A stretch of DNA of 64,000 nt from Pseudobutyrivibrio xylanivorans (GCF_010906925.1 NZ_VTVE01000002.1:496001-560000); one strand, 5' to 3'; positions 28,781 through 38,757 are shown, numbered from the stretch's first letter. The notes: generated by a model not told the origin, from the sequence alone. Program-made: numbers and translations.

Positions 28781-29863
28781 TTGGATAATAAAGAAATGAA
28801 AAGAAGCTTCCTCTCTGCTCAAGTTGATGTATCAAAATTCAACGCTAGCAATTTTGAGAAAGCTACAGATGATGAAAAGCGTCAGCAGGACGTTATGGGT
28901 GAGTCTACTACTTTCTTTAAGGATGGTATGAGACGTCTTCGCAAGAACCCACTTGCAATGGGAAGTATTGTTGTACTTGTTGCTATCATATTAGCAATTC
29001 TTATCGCACCACACTTTGTTCCATATAGCTATGACGAGGTCATAACAGTCAATGGACAGCGTGATAAGACAATGACAAACCTTGATTTCATGTGCTATTC
29101 CGACAAGGAACTTGCATACATGGAAGAGACAGGTGAAGATTTATTCCCTCATATTTTTGGTACAGATGGTCTCGGTAGAGATTACTTTATTCGTGTTATT
29201 TATGGTACAAGAGTTTCACTCGCAGTAGGTGTTGTTGCAGCACTTATGGTAGTACTCATTGGTATCATTTATGGTTCAGTTGCAGGTTATTTTGGTGGCA
29301 AAATCGACCTTGTAATGATGAGGATCGTAGATATTATTTATTCATTGCCTGACATGCTAATTATTATTCTTTTGTCGGTTGTACTTAAGGAAGTATTGGC
29401 AGGCAAACTTGCAGGAACAGTATTTTCAAGACTTGGAACAAATATGATTTCTATGTTTATTGTATTTGGTCTTCTTTATTGGGTAAGCATGGCTCGTCTT
29501 ATCAGAGGTCAGATTCTTACTATTAAAAATAATGAGTATGTTCTTGCAGCTAAATGTATTGGCACACCAAATCGCAAGATTTTAACAAAACATATTTTAC
29601 CAAACTGCTTATCAGTAATTATTATTACTACTGCCCTTCAGATTCCAAGTGCTATCTTCACAGAGAGCTACTTGTCATTCTTAGGACTAGGTGTTTCTAT
29701 TCCACTTTCATCACTTGGTTCACTTGCCAATGATGCAAGAGCCGGTATGCAGTCTTATCCAGCAAGACTTGTAATTCCAGCAGTTATTATTTGCTTAATC
29801 GTACTTGCACTCAACCTTTTAGGTGATGGTCTTAGAGATGCATTCGATACAAAGCTTGATTAA
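28781..29863 (+). CDS. oppC: Oligopeptide ABC transporter permease OppC
   Basis: The second permease, 360 residues from a TTG at 28781 that has AGGAGG nine bases upstream. An open frame reaches back to 28727 but overlaps oppB, and an ATG at 28796 is too far from the ribosome site. It has the OppC N-terminal cytosolic stretch, a first membrane helix, a periplasmic loop with HIFGTDGLGRDYF, and the loop ILTIKNNEYVLAAKCIGTPNRKI that contacts the ATPases. Confidence 0.92.
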   Translation: MDNKEMKRSFLSAQVDVSKFNASNFEKATDDEKRQQDVMGESTTFFKDGMRRLRKNPLAMGSIVVLVAIILAILIAPHFVPYSYDEVITVNGQRDKTMTNLDFMCYSDKELAYMEETGEDLFPHIFGTDGLGRDYFIRVIYGTRVSLAVGVVAALMVVLIGIIYGSVAGYFGGKIDLVMMRIVDIIYSLPDMLIIILLSVVLKEVLAGKLAGTVFSRLGTNMISMFIVFGLLYWVSMARLIRGQILTIKNNEYVLAAKCIGTPNRKILTKHILPNCLSVIIITTALQIPSAIFTESYLSFLGLGVSIPLSSLGSLANDARAGMQSYPARLVIPAVIICLIVLALNLLGDGLRDAFDTKLD

Positions 29864-29876
29864 TTAGGAGGAAATT

Positions 29877-30878
29877 ATGGCAGATTCAAAATATGTTTTA
29901 GAAGTAAATGACCTCCATACAAGCTTTTTTACAGATTCAGGTGAGGTCAAGGCAGTAAACGGTATTAATTTTAAGCTTGAGCCAGGTAAGACTCTTGGAA
30001 TCGTAGGTGAGTCAGGTTCAGGTAAATCAGTTACAGCTTATTCGATTATGCAGATCCTTGCTCAGACAGGACGTATCACTTCAGGTGAAGTGCTTTACAA
30101 GGGTGAGGATATTACAAAATACTCTGAAAAAGAGATGCAGAAGTTTAGAGGAAGCAAATGCTCTATCATCTTCCAGGATCCTATGACAAGCTTAAACCCA
30201 GTATTTACAGTTGGGTATCAGCTTGAAGAAGCAATCATGCTTCACACAAATAAAAATAGGGCCCAGGCAAGAGAAAGAGCAATTGAGCTTTTAAAGTTAG
30301 TTGGTGTTAATGACCCAGAGAAAAGAATTCATCAGTATCCACATGAGCATTCAGGCGGTATGAGACAGCGTGACATGATTGCCATGGCCCTTGCTTGTGA
30401 GCCAGATATTCTTATTGCTGATGAGCCAACAACAGCGCTTGACGTTACAATTCAAGCACAGATTCTTGAGCTTATGCAGAAGCTTCAGAAGGAGCTTGGA
30501 ATGGCAATTATTATGGTTACCCATGACCTTGGTGTTATCGCATCTATGTGTGATGAGATTATGGTTATGTATGGTGGCCGAGTTTGTGAGAGAGGTACAG
30601 CAGACGATATCTTCTATGCCCCAGCTCACGAATATACAAAGGGATTGCTTCGTTCAATTCCACGTAAAGAAAATATGAATAAAAAGCTTGTGCCAATCGG
30701 TGGTACTCCTATCAATCTTCTTAACATGCCTGCAGGTTGTGCTTTCTGCCCTCGCTGCGATGAGGCTATGAAGATTTGTCTTACAGAGGTACCAGAGGAA
30801 ATCCGTGTTGGCGACACTCATCTTGCAAGCTGCTGGATGAATGTAAAAGAAGCGTTTGAAAATAGTAAGGAGGCATAG
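29877..30878 (+). CDS. oppD: Oligopeptide ABC transporter ATP-binding protein OppD
   Basis: A nucleotide-binding subunit, 333 residues: Walker [10 protein letters not shown]-loop [10 protein letters not shown], signature HSGGMRQRD, Walker [13 protein letters not shown], and the peptide-transporter C-terminal domain with cysteines ([14 protein letters not shown]) that bind an iron-sulfur cluster in some relatives. Runs 13 bp after oppC and nearly touches oppF. Confidence 0.95.
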   Translation: MADSKYVLEVNDLHTSFFTDSGEVKAVNGINFKLEPGKTLGIVGESGSGKSVTAYSIMQILAQTGRITSGEVLYKGEDITKYSEKEMQKFRGSKCSIIFQDPMTSLNPVFTVGYQLEEAIMLHTNKNRAQARERAIELLKLVGVNDPEKRIHQYPHEHSGGMRQRDMIAMALACEPDILIADEPTTALDVTIQAQILELMQKLQKELGMAIIMVTHDLGVIASMCDEIMVMYGGRVCERGTADDIFYAPAHEYTKGLLRSIPRKENMNKKLVPIGGTPINLLNMPAGCAFCPRCDEAMKICLTEVPEEIRVGDTHLASCWMNVKEAFENSKEA

Positions 30879-30879
30879 A

Positions 30880-31860
30880 ATGAGTGAAGAAAAATACCTC
30901 CTTGAGGTAGAACATTTAAAGCAGTACTTTCCAGTAAAGGAAGGATTTAGAAAGGTACCACTTAAGGCTGTAGATGACATTTCATTTGCAATTAAGCCAG
31001 GTGAGACATTAGGACTTGTTGGTGAGTCAGGATGTGGTAAGACAACAGTTGGTCGTACTCTCCTTCGTCTTTATCAGCCAACAGCCGGACGTATCGTATT
31101 TGATGGAGAAGTTCTTTTCGACAGTGAAAAGAAAATTGACGTAGATATGCATCCATATCGTAAGCAGATGCAGATGGTATTCCAGGATCCATATTCATCT
31201 CTTGATCCTAGAATGACAGTTGAGGACATTATCGGTGAGCCTCTCGATGTACATAAGCTCTACTCTTCAAAGGGCGAGCGTCGTGACAAAATATTGTCAC
31301 TTATGGAGACTGTAGGACTTAATGCTGAGCATGCAATGCGTTATGCACATGAGTTTTCTGGTGGACAGAGACAGCGTATCGGTATTGCACGAGCACTTGC
31401 TGTAGATCCAAAGTTCATCGTATGTGATGAGCCTGTATCAGCACTTGATGTTTCAATTCAGGCACAGGTTGTAAATATGTTTGAGGAAATCCAAGAAAAG
31501 CTTGGAGTTGCTTACTTATTTATCGCCCATGACCTTTTAGTTGTACATCATATTTCAGATAGAATTGCTGTTATGTACTTAGGTCACATAATGGAGATCG
31601 CAGATGCAGATGATTTAAATAATAATCCAGTACATCCATATACACTTTCTCTTCTTTCAGCTGTACCTATTCCAGATCCTGAGACAGCTAGAAATAGTAA
31701 GAGAATCATTCTTGAGGGTGATGTTCCAAGTCCTCTAAAGATGCCAAGTGGATGTCCATTTAGAACAAGATGTAAGTATGCTACTGAGCAGTGTGCATGT
31801 GAGATGCCACCACTTACTGATAGAGGAGACAGACATTTTGTAGCATGCTGGAATAAATAG
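30880..31860 (+). CDS. oppF: Oligopeptide ABC transporter ATP-binding protein OppF
   Basis: The second nucleotide-binding subunit, 326 residues: Walker A GESGCGKT, FQDPYSSLDPRMTV, signature FSGGQRQRIGIARAL, Walker B FIVCDEPVSALD, and the C-terminal domain CPFRTRCKYATEQCAC. The ATG at 30880 follows AAGGAGG and lies directly after the oppD stop; upstream in-frame codons belong to oppD in another frame. Confidence 0.95.
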   Translation: MSEEKYLLEVEHLKQYFPVKEGFRKVPLKAVDDISFAIKPGETLGLVGESGCGKTTVGRTLLRLYQPTAGRIVFDGEVLFDSEKKIDVDMHPYRKQMQMVFQDPYSSLDPRMTVEDIIGEPLDVHKLYSSKGERRDKILSLMETVGLNAEHAMRYAHEFSGGQRQRIGIARALAVDPKFIVCDEPVSALDVSIQAQVVNMFEEIQEKLGVAYLFIAHDLLVVHHISDRIAVMYLGHIMEIADADDLNNNPVHPYTLSLLSAVPIPDPETARNSKRIILEGDVPSPLKMPSGCPFRTRCKYATEQCACEMPPLTDRGDRHFVACWNK

Positions 31861-31916
31861 ATTTTAAACCAAGAAGGGGTTTAGAATAAATAATTAAGAT
31901 TAAAGGAGAAAGAAGC

Positions 31917-33656
31917 ATGAAAAAGAAACTCTTAGCAGTTCTTCTTGTTGCTTCAATGGCAACAAGCATCGTAGCATGCGGTAACAAAGGTCAGAAGCCT
32001 TCATCATCAAATAATGGTGATGGAAATACAACCGTAGAAGCTACAAAAATCAACACAGACACAACAACTCTTAAAGTACTTCTTGGATCAGAGCCAGATT
32101 ATCTTGATCCAACACTTAACTCATCAACTGATGGTGCAGCACTTGCACTTAACTCATTCGTAGGACTTTATACCCTCGATGAGAACAACAACTGCGTACC
32201 AGCACTTGCTGATGGTGAGCCAGAGATTTCAGAGGATGGACTTCATTACACATTCAAGCTCATCGAGTCAAAGTGGTCAAACGGTGAAGAGCTTACAGCT
32301 AACGATTTCGTATACAGCTGGAACCGTGCAGTAGCACCTGAGACAGCAGCTGACTACTCTTACATGTTTGCACCTATCGCAACAAATGAAGATGGAACAC
32401 TTAAGGTTGAAGCAACAGATGACTATACACTTGAAGTAGAATTAAACGCTCCATGTGCTTACTTCTACGATCTTCTTGCATTCCCAACATTCTTGCCAGT
32501 TTACCAGCCAGATGTTGAGGCAGCAAATCCAGATGGCACAGCACCAGGTGCTTGGGCACAGAATCCTGGATTCGTATGTAATGGTGCATTTACACTTTCA
32601 GAGTGGAAGCACAATGAATCAATGGTTTATACAAAGAACCCTAACTTCTACAGAGCAGACGATGTTTCTCTTGAGAAGCTTGAGTTCATGCTTTCAGATG
32701 ACGATACAGCAATCTACGCTGCATACAACAATGGCGACCTTGATTTCGTAGATCAGAAGATTCCTTCTGACGAGATTGAGTCACTTAAGGGTAACCCAGA
32801 GTTCCACGTACTTGATTCACTTGGAACATACTATGTTGGATTTAATGTAAATTCAGATATTTTTGATGGTCTTACACCAGAGCAGGCAGCAAAGATGCGT
32901 CAGGCTCTTTCACTTCTTATTGACCGTCAGTGGATTGTAGATACAGTTGAGCCTACAGAAAAGACGCCTGCTGATACATTCATTCCTGATGGAATGGCTG
33001 ATGGTAATGGTGGTGTATTTGAAGCAGCTGATGCTGGCTACTATGATGCTACTACAACAGGTGCAGGCAATGTAGAAGAGGCTGTTAAGCTTCTTGAGGA
33101 CTGTGGCTATTCATTCACAGATAAGGGTGATGGCACATACGACATCTCTCCAGCACTTGAGGTAACATACCTTACAAACCCATCTACAACACACGAAGGT
33201 GTTGCAGCACTTATCCAGCAGGATTGGGGCAAGGTTGGTATTCAGGTAAAGGTTGAGACTGAGGACTGGAACGTATTCCTTGAGGATAGAAAAGCTGGTA
33301 AGTTTGATATCGCTCGTGAGGGATGGATTGCAGATTTCAACGATCCAATCAACATGCTTGAGATGTGGGTATCATACGGCGGAAACAACGATATGCAGCT
33401 TGGTAAGAACCCAACACCACAGGCTCCAGATTGGACAGAGTATGATGAGCTTATCCAGGAGATTTATGTAGAGACAGATTATGCTAAGCGTGCTGAGCTC
33501 ATGCACAAGGCAGAGGATATGCTTATGAGCACATACGCAGTTGTACCTGTATACTACTACAACCACATCTATCTTCAGAAGTCTAATGTAGAGGGTGTAT
33601 ATGCTACAACTAACATGAATATTTACTTCATGTACGCTAAGAAAACAGCAAATTAA
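31917..33656 (+). CDS. oppA: Peptide ABC transporter substrate-binding lipoprotein OppA
   Basis: A 579-residue extracellular lipoprotein (SBP family 5). The signal MKKKLLAVLLVASMATSIVAC ends at the lipidated Cys21. A Ser/Asn/Gly linker follows, then the family core LGSEPDYLDPTLNSSTDG and NPNFYRADDVSLEKLEF. It is last in the operon, separated from oppF by 56 bp containing a weak AAACC/GGTTT hairpin, a common arrangement that raises binding-protein levels. Confidence 0.93.
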   Translation: MKKKLLAVLLVASMATSIVACGNKGQKPSSSNNGDGNTTVEATKINTDTTTLKVLLGSEPDYLDPTLNSSTDGAALALNSFVGLYTLDENNNCVPALADGEPEISEDGLHYTFKLIESKWSNGEELTANDFVYSWNRAVAPETAADYSYMFAPIATNEDGTLKVEATDDYTLEVELNAPCAYFYDLLAFPTFLPVYQPDVEAANPDGTAPGAWAQNPGFVCNGAFTLSEWKHNESMVYTKNPNFYRADDVSLEKLEFMLSDDDTAIYAAYNNGDLDFVDQKIPSDEIESLKGNPEFHVLDSLGTYYVGFNVNSDIFDGLTPEQAAKMRQALSLLIDRQWIVDTVEPTEKTPADTFIPDGMADGNGGVFEAADAGYYDATTTGAGNVEEAVKLLEDCGYSFTDKGDGTYDISPALEVTYLTNPSTTHEGVAALIQQDWGKVGIQVKVETEDWNVFLEDRKAGKFDIAREGWIADFNDPINMLEMWVSYGGNNDMQLGKNPTPQAPDWTEYDELIQEIYVETDYAKRAELMHKAEDMLMSTYAVVPVYYYNHIYLQKSNVEGVYATTNMNIYFMYAKKTAN

Positions 33657-33669
33657 TAACTATTAAAAA

Positions 33670-33706
33670 ACTTGGGGAAATCGCTAAGATTTCCCTATTT
33701 TTTTGT
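33670..33706 (+). terminator. Intrinsic terminator of the opp operon
   Basis: GGGAAATC (33675-33682) pairs with GATTTCCC (33688-33695), followed by TATTTTTTT. Confidence 0.9.
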
Positions 33707-33734
33707 TGACAAGAGCCCTATACTCTAGTAGAAT
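33706..33734 (+). promoter_or_regulatory. Promoter of the tRNA-Ser/tRNA-Cys unit
   Basis: A consensus -35 TTGACA (33706-33711) and -10 TAGAAT (33729-33734) with a 17-bp spacer, about 45 bp upstream of tRNA-Ser. Confidence 0.85.
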
Positions 33735-33778
33735 AACACTTGCGTCGAAACAAATTAAAGTAATTTACCTACAACTTT

Positions 33779-33866
33779 GGAGAAGTACTCAAGAGGCCGA
33801 AGAGGCGCCCCTGCTAAGGGTGTAGGTCGGGCAACCGGCGCGAGGGTTCAAATCCCTCCTTCTCCG
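33779..33866 (+). tRNA. tRNA-Ser (anticodon GCT)
   Basis: An 88-nt tRNA with acceptor GGAGAAG/CTTCTCC, anticodon stem CGCCC/GGGTG and loop CTGCTAA (anticodon GCT). A long variable arm (TAGGTCGGGCAACCGGCG) marks it as class II. Discriminator G; no encoded CCA. Confidence 0.95.
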
Positions 33867-33883
33867 TTTACTTTTTATAATAT

Positions 33884-33954
33884 GGTGCCATAGCCAAGTG
33901 GTAAGGCAAAGGTCTGCAACACCTCTATCACCAGTTCAAATCTGGTTGGCACCT
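33884..33954 (+). tRNA. tRNA-Cys (anticodon GCA)
   Basis: A 71-nt tRNA, 17 bp after tRNA-Ser, with acceptor GGTGCCA/TGGCACC, loop CTGCAAC (anticodon GCA), and T arm ACCAG-TTCAAAT-CTGGT. The discriminator is T (U73), as expected for tRNA-Cys. No encoded CCA. Confidence 0.95.
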
Positions 33955-33961
33955 CTAATTT

Positions 33962-34010
33962 AAATCCCTCGACCCTAGAAAATGGGGGCGAGGGATTTTG
34001 TTATTATTTT
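33962..34010 (+). terminator. Terminator of the tRNA-Ser/tRNA-Cys unit
   Basis: AAATCCCTCG (33962-33971) pairs with CGAGGGATTT (33989-33998), and an internal CCC/GGGG pair extends the structure; a T-rich run follows. Confidence 0.85.
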
Positions 34011-34117
34011 TTATTTACCGAGATACATGAACAAAAGGAAAGCAGTGAAACGGCGATTTTGTGAATGTATGCTGAATAATATTTATGAGTATAGAAGAAT
34101 TGTAAGGAGGAAATGCA

Positions 34118-35338
34118 ATGACAATTTATGATGAGCTGGTAGCTCGAGGCCTCATTGCTCAGACAACAAATGAGGAAGAAATCAAAAAATTAATAAATGA
34201 GGGCAAGGCAACTTTCTATATCGGCTTCGATTGTACTGCAGACAGCCTTACAGCTGGACATTTTATGGCTCTTACTCTTATGAAGAGACTTCAGATGGCA
34301 GGCAATAAGCCAATAGCTCTTATTGGTGGTGGTACTACTATGATTGGTGACCCATCAGGCCGTACAGATATGAGAAAGATGCTCACACGTGAGGACATCG
34401 ATCACAATGCTGAGTGCTTCAAGCGTCAGATGGAGAGATTCATCGATTTCTCTGATGATAAGGCACTTATGGTTAATAATGCAGATTGGTTGCTCAATCT
34501 TAACTATGTAGACCTTCTTAGAGAGGTAGGCGCATGCTTCTCAGTTAACAACATGCTTCGTGCTGAGTGCTACAAGCAGCGTATGGAGAAGGGTCTTTCA
34601 TTCCTTGAGTTTAACTACATGATTATGCAGTCTTATGACTTCTATTACATGTTCCAGAAATACAACTGCAACCTTGAGTTTGGTGGTGATGACCAGTGGT
34701 CAAACATGCTTGGTGGTACAGAGCTTATCAGACGTAAGCTTGGTAAGGATGCTCATGCTATGACTATTACTCTCCTCACTGATTCACAGGGTAAGAAAAT
34801 GGGTAAGACAGCTGGTAATGCAGTATGGCTTGATCCTAACAAGACTTCACCATTTGAGTTCTACCAGTACTGGAGAAATGTTGGTGATGCAGATGTTCTT
34901 AAGTGCATCCGTATGCTTACATTCCTTCCTATCGAGGAAATCCAGAAGATGGATAGCTGGGAGGGAGCACAGCTCAACGAGGCTAAGGATATCCTTGCTT
35001 ATGAGCTTACACAGATGGTTCACGGTACAGAGGAAGCTGATAAGGCTCGCGAGGCTTCAAAGGCACTTTTCGCAGGTGGAGCTAACTCAGAGAATGTACC
35101 ATGTCACAAGCTTGCTGATGAGGACTTCAGAGATGGTAAGGTAGACATTCTTCAGATTCTCGTATCTGCAGGTCTTTCTGCTAGCCGTGCTGAGGCACGT
35201 CGTAATGTACAGCAGGGCGGTGTTTCTGTAAACGGAGAAAAGGTTTCAGATCCATTCACATCTTATGAGAAGTCAGCTTTTGCCGAAGAGTTTATGCTTA
35301 AGAAGGGCAAGAAGTCATTCTGCAAAATTGAGTGCTAA
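34118..35338 (+). CDS. tyrS: Tyrosyl-tRNA synthetase
   Basis: A class I synthetase of 406 residues charging tRNA-Tyr. The HIGH motif appears as AGHF around residue 48, preceded by FYIGFDCTADSL; the KMSKS loop reads KKMGKT; and a C-terminal S4 RNA-binding domain (SASRAEARRNVQQGGVSVNGE) is intact. AAGGAGG precedes the ATG. The 110-bp leader shows no T-box consensus, so tRNA-sensing control is not evident. Confidence 0.96.
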   Translation: MTIYDELVARGLIAQTTNEEEIKKLINEGKATFYIGFDCTADSLTAGHFMALTLMKRLQMAGNKPIALIGGGTTMIGDPSGRTDMRKMLTREDIDHNAECFKRQMERFIDFSDDKALMVNNADWLLNLNYVDLLREVGACFSVNNMLRAECYKQRMEKGLSFLEFNYMIMQSYDFYYMFQKYNCNLEFGGDDQWSNMLGGTELIRRKLGKDAHAMTITLLTDSQGKKMGKTAGNAVWLDPNKTSPFEFYQYWRNVGDADVLKCIRMLTFLPIEEIQKMDSWEGAQLNEAKDILAYELTQMVHGTEEADKAREASKALFAGGANSENVPCHKLADEDFRDGKVDILQILVSAGLSASRAEARRNVQQGGVSVNGEKVSDPFTSYEKSAFAEEFMLKKGKKSFCKIEC

Positions 35339-35348
35339 CAGATATTTA

Positions 35349-35378
35349 GAGCTTAGAGAAATCTAAGCTCTTTTTTAT
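35349..35378 (+). terminator. Intrinsic terminator of tyrS
   Basis: GAGCTTAGA and TCTAAGCTC form a perfect 9-bp stem with loop GAAA, followed by TTTTTT. Confidence 0.9.
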
Positions 35379-35429
35379 TGAGACTACAAAAAATATGTAT
35401 TATAATTGCCTCTCAGGAGGAAAGATTAT

Positions 35430-35978
35430 ATGGACAACGTAGGACAGGTCTTTTATTACCAATGGGAAATGGATTTACTTCACTGGTTTCAGAGTATAAG
35501 AAATGATTTTTTAGATTTTATATTTCCTAAGATTACAGTGCTTGGAAATGCAGGATTATTTTGGATAGGACTTACAATTATACTTCTAATAATTCCTGCT
35601 AAGAGGAAAACAGGAGTACAGGCAGCTATAGCGCTGGTCCTTACAGCATTTATTTGTAACATAATTTTAAAGCCAGGGATTATGAGAAGTAGACCTTGCT
35701 GGATAGAAGAAATTGAGATGCTAGTTAGCATACCACATGACTACTCTTTCCCATCAGGTCATTCCAATGCAAGCTATGCGGTTGCAACTGCTATCTTTAC
35801 TAGAGATAAAAAGCTTGGAATTCCATCCCTTGTGCTAGCAACACTGATTGCTGTAAGCCGCTTGTATGTTTTTGTACATTGGCCTACAGATGTGCTAGCT
35901 GGCTCCATAATAGGAATCTGTGGAGGAATCGCAAGCTTTTTCATAGTGAATTCAATTTATAAGAAATGGTCTAAATGA
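35430..35978 (+). CDS. PAP2 family membrane phosphatase
   Basis: A 182-residue lipid phosphatase-like membrane protein, possibly an undecaprenyl-pyrophosphate or phosphatidylglycerophosphate phosphatase. The three PAP2 motifs are present: KPGIMRSRP, PSGHS and SRLYVFVHWPTDVLAG, with the catalytic histidines. About five membrane helices. The ATG at 35430 follows AGGAGG; an upstream in-frame ATG at 35406 lacks a ribosome site. The gene converges on the GH13 gene with 9 bp between stops. Confidence 0.9.
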   Translation: MDNVGQVFYYQWEMDLLHWFQSIRNDFLDFIFPKITVLGNAGLFWIGLTIILLIIPAKRKTGVQAAIALVLTAFICNIILKPGIMRSRPCWIEEIEMLVSIPHDYSFPSGHSNASYAVATAIFTRDKKLGIPSLVLATLIAVSRLYVFVHWPTDVLAGSIIGICGGIASFFIVNSIYKKWSK

Positions 35979-35987
35979 TGCCCGTAT

Positions 35988-37649
35988 CTAAACCATTTCA
36001 ACAACTAACAATTCATAAGGAGAGAGCACAATTTCTGTGCTTGTAGATGAAAAGTTATCAGGGGTTTTGCTTACATTTGTAAGCAAGACCTTTTTAATTT
36101 TAGAAGGAAGACTGATAGTCTGGGCATCCTTCTGAAAATTAGCCAAAACCATAATATGCTTATCTCCAACTCTGTTATAGGCAATGAGGTTATGTTGTCT
36201 TTTCAAGAAAGGAATAAATTTGCCATAAACAAATGTTGATTCATATTCTGGGTTTTTCCTAAGAGCGATAAGGTTTTTATAAAAATTCCATACAGAATTA
36301 GGGTCATCCTTTTGAGAAGCATAGTTAATATCTGTATATTTAGGGTTAATCATTAACCATGGTTTGCCTGTTGTAAATCCAGCATTAGCACCATCTGACC
36401 ATTGAAATGGAGTTCTTGCATTATCTCTAGATTTCTCAGCAAGTAGTTGAAGTGCTTGTTCTTTTGACAGTCCCTCATGGATAGCATTTTCATAGATGTC
36501 AGCATTAGCGCAGTCATCCAATTCATTTAAATCATTTACTGAATCAAGATTTTCCATACCTATCTCCTGACCCTGATAGATAAAAGGAATACCAGGAAGA
36601 AGGAAATAGATTGCAGCCAACATTTTTTTGGTAGCATCAGATAAAGCATCTTTTGGAATAAATCTAGAAACCCCTCGTGGCTCATCATGATTTTCAATTA
36701 TATTTGAAAGAAAACCAATGCCCTCTACTCTCTCATGAGCTTTGAAGATGGCGTTCTTGTATAAATCAGGTGTCATCTCCTCTTCTATCAGCTCAGCTGA
36801 AAAATCAAACATAGTAGAAAAATATCCATCGTTACCAATGAAAAGAGGAAGCTCCTCGTCCTTTTCATTGAACACCTCTCCCACAGAGAAAGCCTGATAT
36901 TTTCTAAATGTTTCAGTAGCCATCTCATCTAGGAATTCACCGATTCCAGAAGCCTCTGCCAGCATATTATTCATAGATGTCATACCATCATCCCTGTCAG
37001 CAGGATAATCTGAAAATGGCAGTTTCTTTTTTATATTTATAATGGCATCTATTCTAAAACCAGCTATTCCCCTATCAAGCCACCAGTTAATCATTTTATA
37101 GATTTCTCGACGAAGCTTTGGATTTTCCCAATTTAAATCAGGCTGCTTTTTGTGAAATACGTGAAGATAGATTTTATCATCATGACCTGGTAATTTATCC
37201 CACACGCTGCCACCAAAATAACTGCGCCAGTTACAAGGTAATGGCTCTCCGTCTTTGTGATTTTCAATGTAAAAATATTTTCCATATTCACCATCAGGAT
37301 CAGCGCATGCCTTTTTAAACCACTCATGCTCATCGGAACAATGGTTTACAACAAGGTCCATTACAATTCCAATGTTTCTCTTTTTGCCCTCTGCGATTAA
37401 TCTATCTAAATCTTCTAGAGTTCCAAATCGAGGATCGATATTATAGTAATCCGAAATATCATATCCCTGATCAGCTAAGGGAGAGCAATAAATTGGTGAA
37501 AGCCAAAGAATGTCAATACCAAGCTCCTTGAAATAATCAAGCTTTTCAATGACTCCATTTATATCTCCTATACCATCCCCATTAGTATCGTAGAAACTCT
37601 TTGGGTAGATTTGATAAGCAACTTTGTTATGCCACCACTTTTTTTCCAT
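35988..37649 (-). CDS. GH13 oligo-1,6-glucosidase / alpha-glucosidase
   Basis: A 553-residue cytosolic glycoside hydrolase of family 13, subfamily 31 type, cleaving isomaltose- or maltose-like oligosaccharides. Conserved blocks: VVNHCSDEH, GFRIDAI (nucleophile Asp), VGEVF (acid/base Glu) and IENHDEPR (transition-state Asp). The N-terminal WWHNKVAYQIYPKSFYDTNGDGIGD is typical. No signal peptide, so the substrate must be imported, consistent with the ABC importer nearby. It is transcribed away from the lacI gene across a 100-bp region holding a palindromic operator. Confidence 0.92.
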   Translation of the reverse strand: MEKKWWHNKVAYQIYPKSFYDTNGDGIGDINGVIEKLDYFKELGIDILWLSPIYCSPLADQGYDISDYYNIDPRFGTLEDLDRLIAEGKKRNIGIVMDLVVNHCSDEHEWFKKACADPDGEYGKYFYIENHKDGEPLPCNWRSYFGGSVWDKLPGHDDKIYLHVFHKKQPDLNWENPKLRREIYKMINWWLDRGIAGFRIDAIINIKKKLPFSDYPADRDDGMTSMNNMLAEASGIGEFLDEMATETFRKYQAFSVGEVFNEKDEELPLFIGNDGYFSTMFDFSAELIEEEMTPDLYKNAIFKAHERVEGIGFLSNIIENHDEPRGVSRFIPKDALSDATKKMLAAIYFLLPGIPFIYQGQEIGMENLDSVNDLNELDDCANADIYENAIHEGLSKEQALQLLAEKSRDNARTPFQWSDGANAGFTTGKPWLMINPKYTDINYASQKDDPNSVWNFYKNLIALRKNPEYESTFVYGKFIPFLKRQHNLIAYNRVGDKHIMVLANFQKDAQTISLPSKIKKVLLTNVSKTPDNFSSTSTEIVLSPYELLVVEMV

Positions 37650-37698
37650 ATCACCTTTCTCCTATCAGTAAATCTAAGTAAAAGCTAACATAAAAATA

Positions 37699-37727
37699 TT
37701 GACAGGTAAATAAGTTATGCGTATAAC
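37699..37727 (+). promoter_or_regulatory. Promoter of the lacI-type regulator gene
   Basis: TTGACA (37699-37704) and TATAAC (37722-37727) with a 17-bp spacer. The -10 box lies inside palindromic operator 1, a design that would give autorepression. Confidence 0.75.
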
Positions 37728-37728
37728 T
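37713..37728. promoter_or_regulatory. LacI-family operator 1
   Basis: AGTTATGCGTATAACT, a 16-bp palindrome with one mismatch and a central CG, between the divergent GH13 and lacI-type genes. Near copies lie at 38800 and 38856. Confidence 0.75.
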
Positions 37729-37749
37729 AAAAACAAGGAGGAGAATGTT

Positions 37750-38757
37750 ATGGTAAGAATAAAAGATATTGCTAAGACTTGTGGGGTTAGTACAGCGACA
37801 GTTTCTTACGTGATACATGGTAAGCATGAAAAAGTCTCTAAGGAAGTACGGGAGCGAATCGAGGCAGAGATAGCAGAAACGGGGTACATAACAAATCAAT
37901 CTGCTATTAATCTTGTAAGCAGATGCTCAGGATTGATAGGTGTAGCTGTTATGAATACCAGTGAAAAAAAGGATATTATGGGGGACCCTTATTTTAGTAT
38001 TCTCTTTTCCTACTTGGAGAAGGAGTTTAGAAAAAGGGATAAATACATCCTAATCATACTAGACCAGTCCCCTGAGAAAGTTGTGAAAGATGCTCTGCGC
38101 TGGAACTTAGATGGATTAATCCTAAGCAATTATACAAAAGAGAATATGATTGCAATCAGCCGAGAATTCGTTAAGCCAATTGTCACTATAGATGCAGCCT
38201 TCATCCATGAATACGATAAGATGGTTCAGGTATTTATAGATGATTATCTGGGAGGATATAAAATCGGACAGTATTTTGTATCCATCAATCACAGAAATGT
38301 AGCAATGCTAGATGATAATGACGAGGAGGAGACACGCCATAGATGGCGAGGTTTTAGGCAAGCGTTTTTGGATAATGGAATTAACATAGACGAAGACTCA
38401 CATTTTATCATCAATATAAAAACCGAAGAATTACAAGAGGGACTAGATAGATTTTATCCAAAGCTAATGGAAAAGACTGCAGTATTTTGCAACTCCGACT
38501 TCTATGCTCTTAGATTAATCAAGTATTTGAATGAGCATGGAAAAAAGGTTCCAGATGATATTTCTGTAGCAGGTTATGATGATATTTTCTTTTCAAAAAT
38601 ATCCAGTCCAGAGCTTACTACAATCAGGCAGGATGTGCAGATGAAAGCAGAGATGGCTGTAGATAGCATGATGAGAATGATTAAGAATAAGCCAGTGGAA
38701 CATAACATAAAACTGCCAGTTGAACTCATCGTGAGGCAGTCATGCAAGTCGTTGTAA
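37750..38757 (+). CDS. LacI family transcriptional regulator
   Basis: A 335-residue repressor. The N-terminal helix-turn-helix reads MVRIKDIAKTCGVSTATVSYVIHG with the hinge helix region after it; residues about 60-335 form a sugar-binding periplasmic-type domain (SVAGYDDIFFSKISSPELTTIRQD). The ATG at 37750 is preceded by AGGAGGAG; an upstream in-frame ATG at 37717 lies inside the promoter. It probably senses an alpha-glucoside and controls both flanking GH13 genes and the importer. Confidence 0.9.
   Translation: MVRIKDIAKTCGVSTATVSYVIHGKHEKVSKEVRERIEAEIAETGYITNQSAINLVSRCSGLIGVAVMNTSEKKDIMGDPYFSILFSYLEKEFRKRDKYILIILDQSPEKVVKDALRWNLDGLILSNYTKENMIAISREFVKPIVTIDAAFIHEYDKMVQVFIDDYLGGYKIGQYFVSINHRNVAMLDDNDEEETRHRWRGFRQAFLDNGINIDEDSHFIINIKTEELQEGLDRFYPKLMEKTAVFCNSDFYALRLIKYLNEHGKKVPDDISVAGYDDIFFSKISSPELTTIRQDVQMKAEMAVDSMMRMIKNKPVEHNIKLPVELIVRQSCKSL

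Noticed and set aside
34011-34117. Possible T-box leader in front of tyrS
   Set aside because: The leader is only about 110 bp and has no AGGGTGGNACCGCG-type sequence or terminator before tyrS.
35964-35997. Inverted repeat AAATGGT/ACCATTT between the convergent PAP2 and GH13 genes
   Set aside because: The stem is short with a long loop and no T run follows, so I do not call it a terminator.
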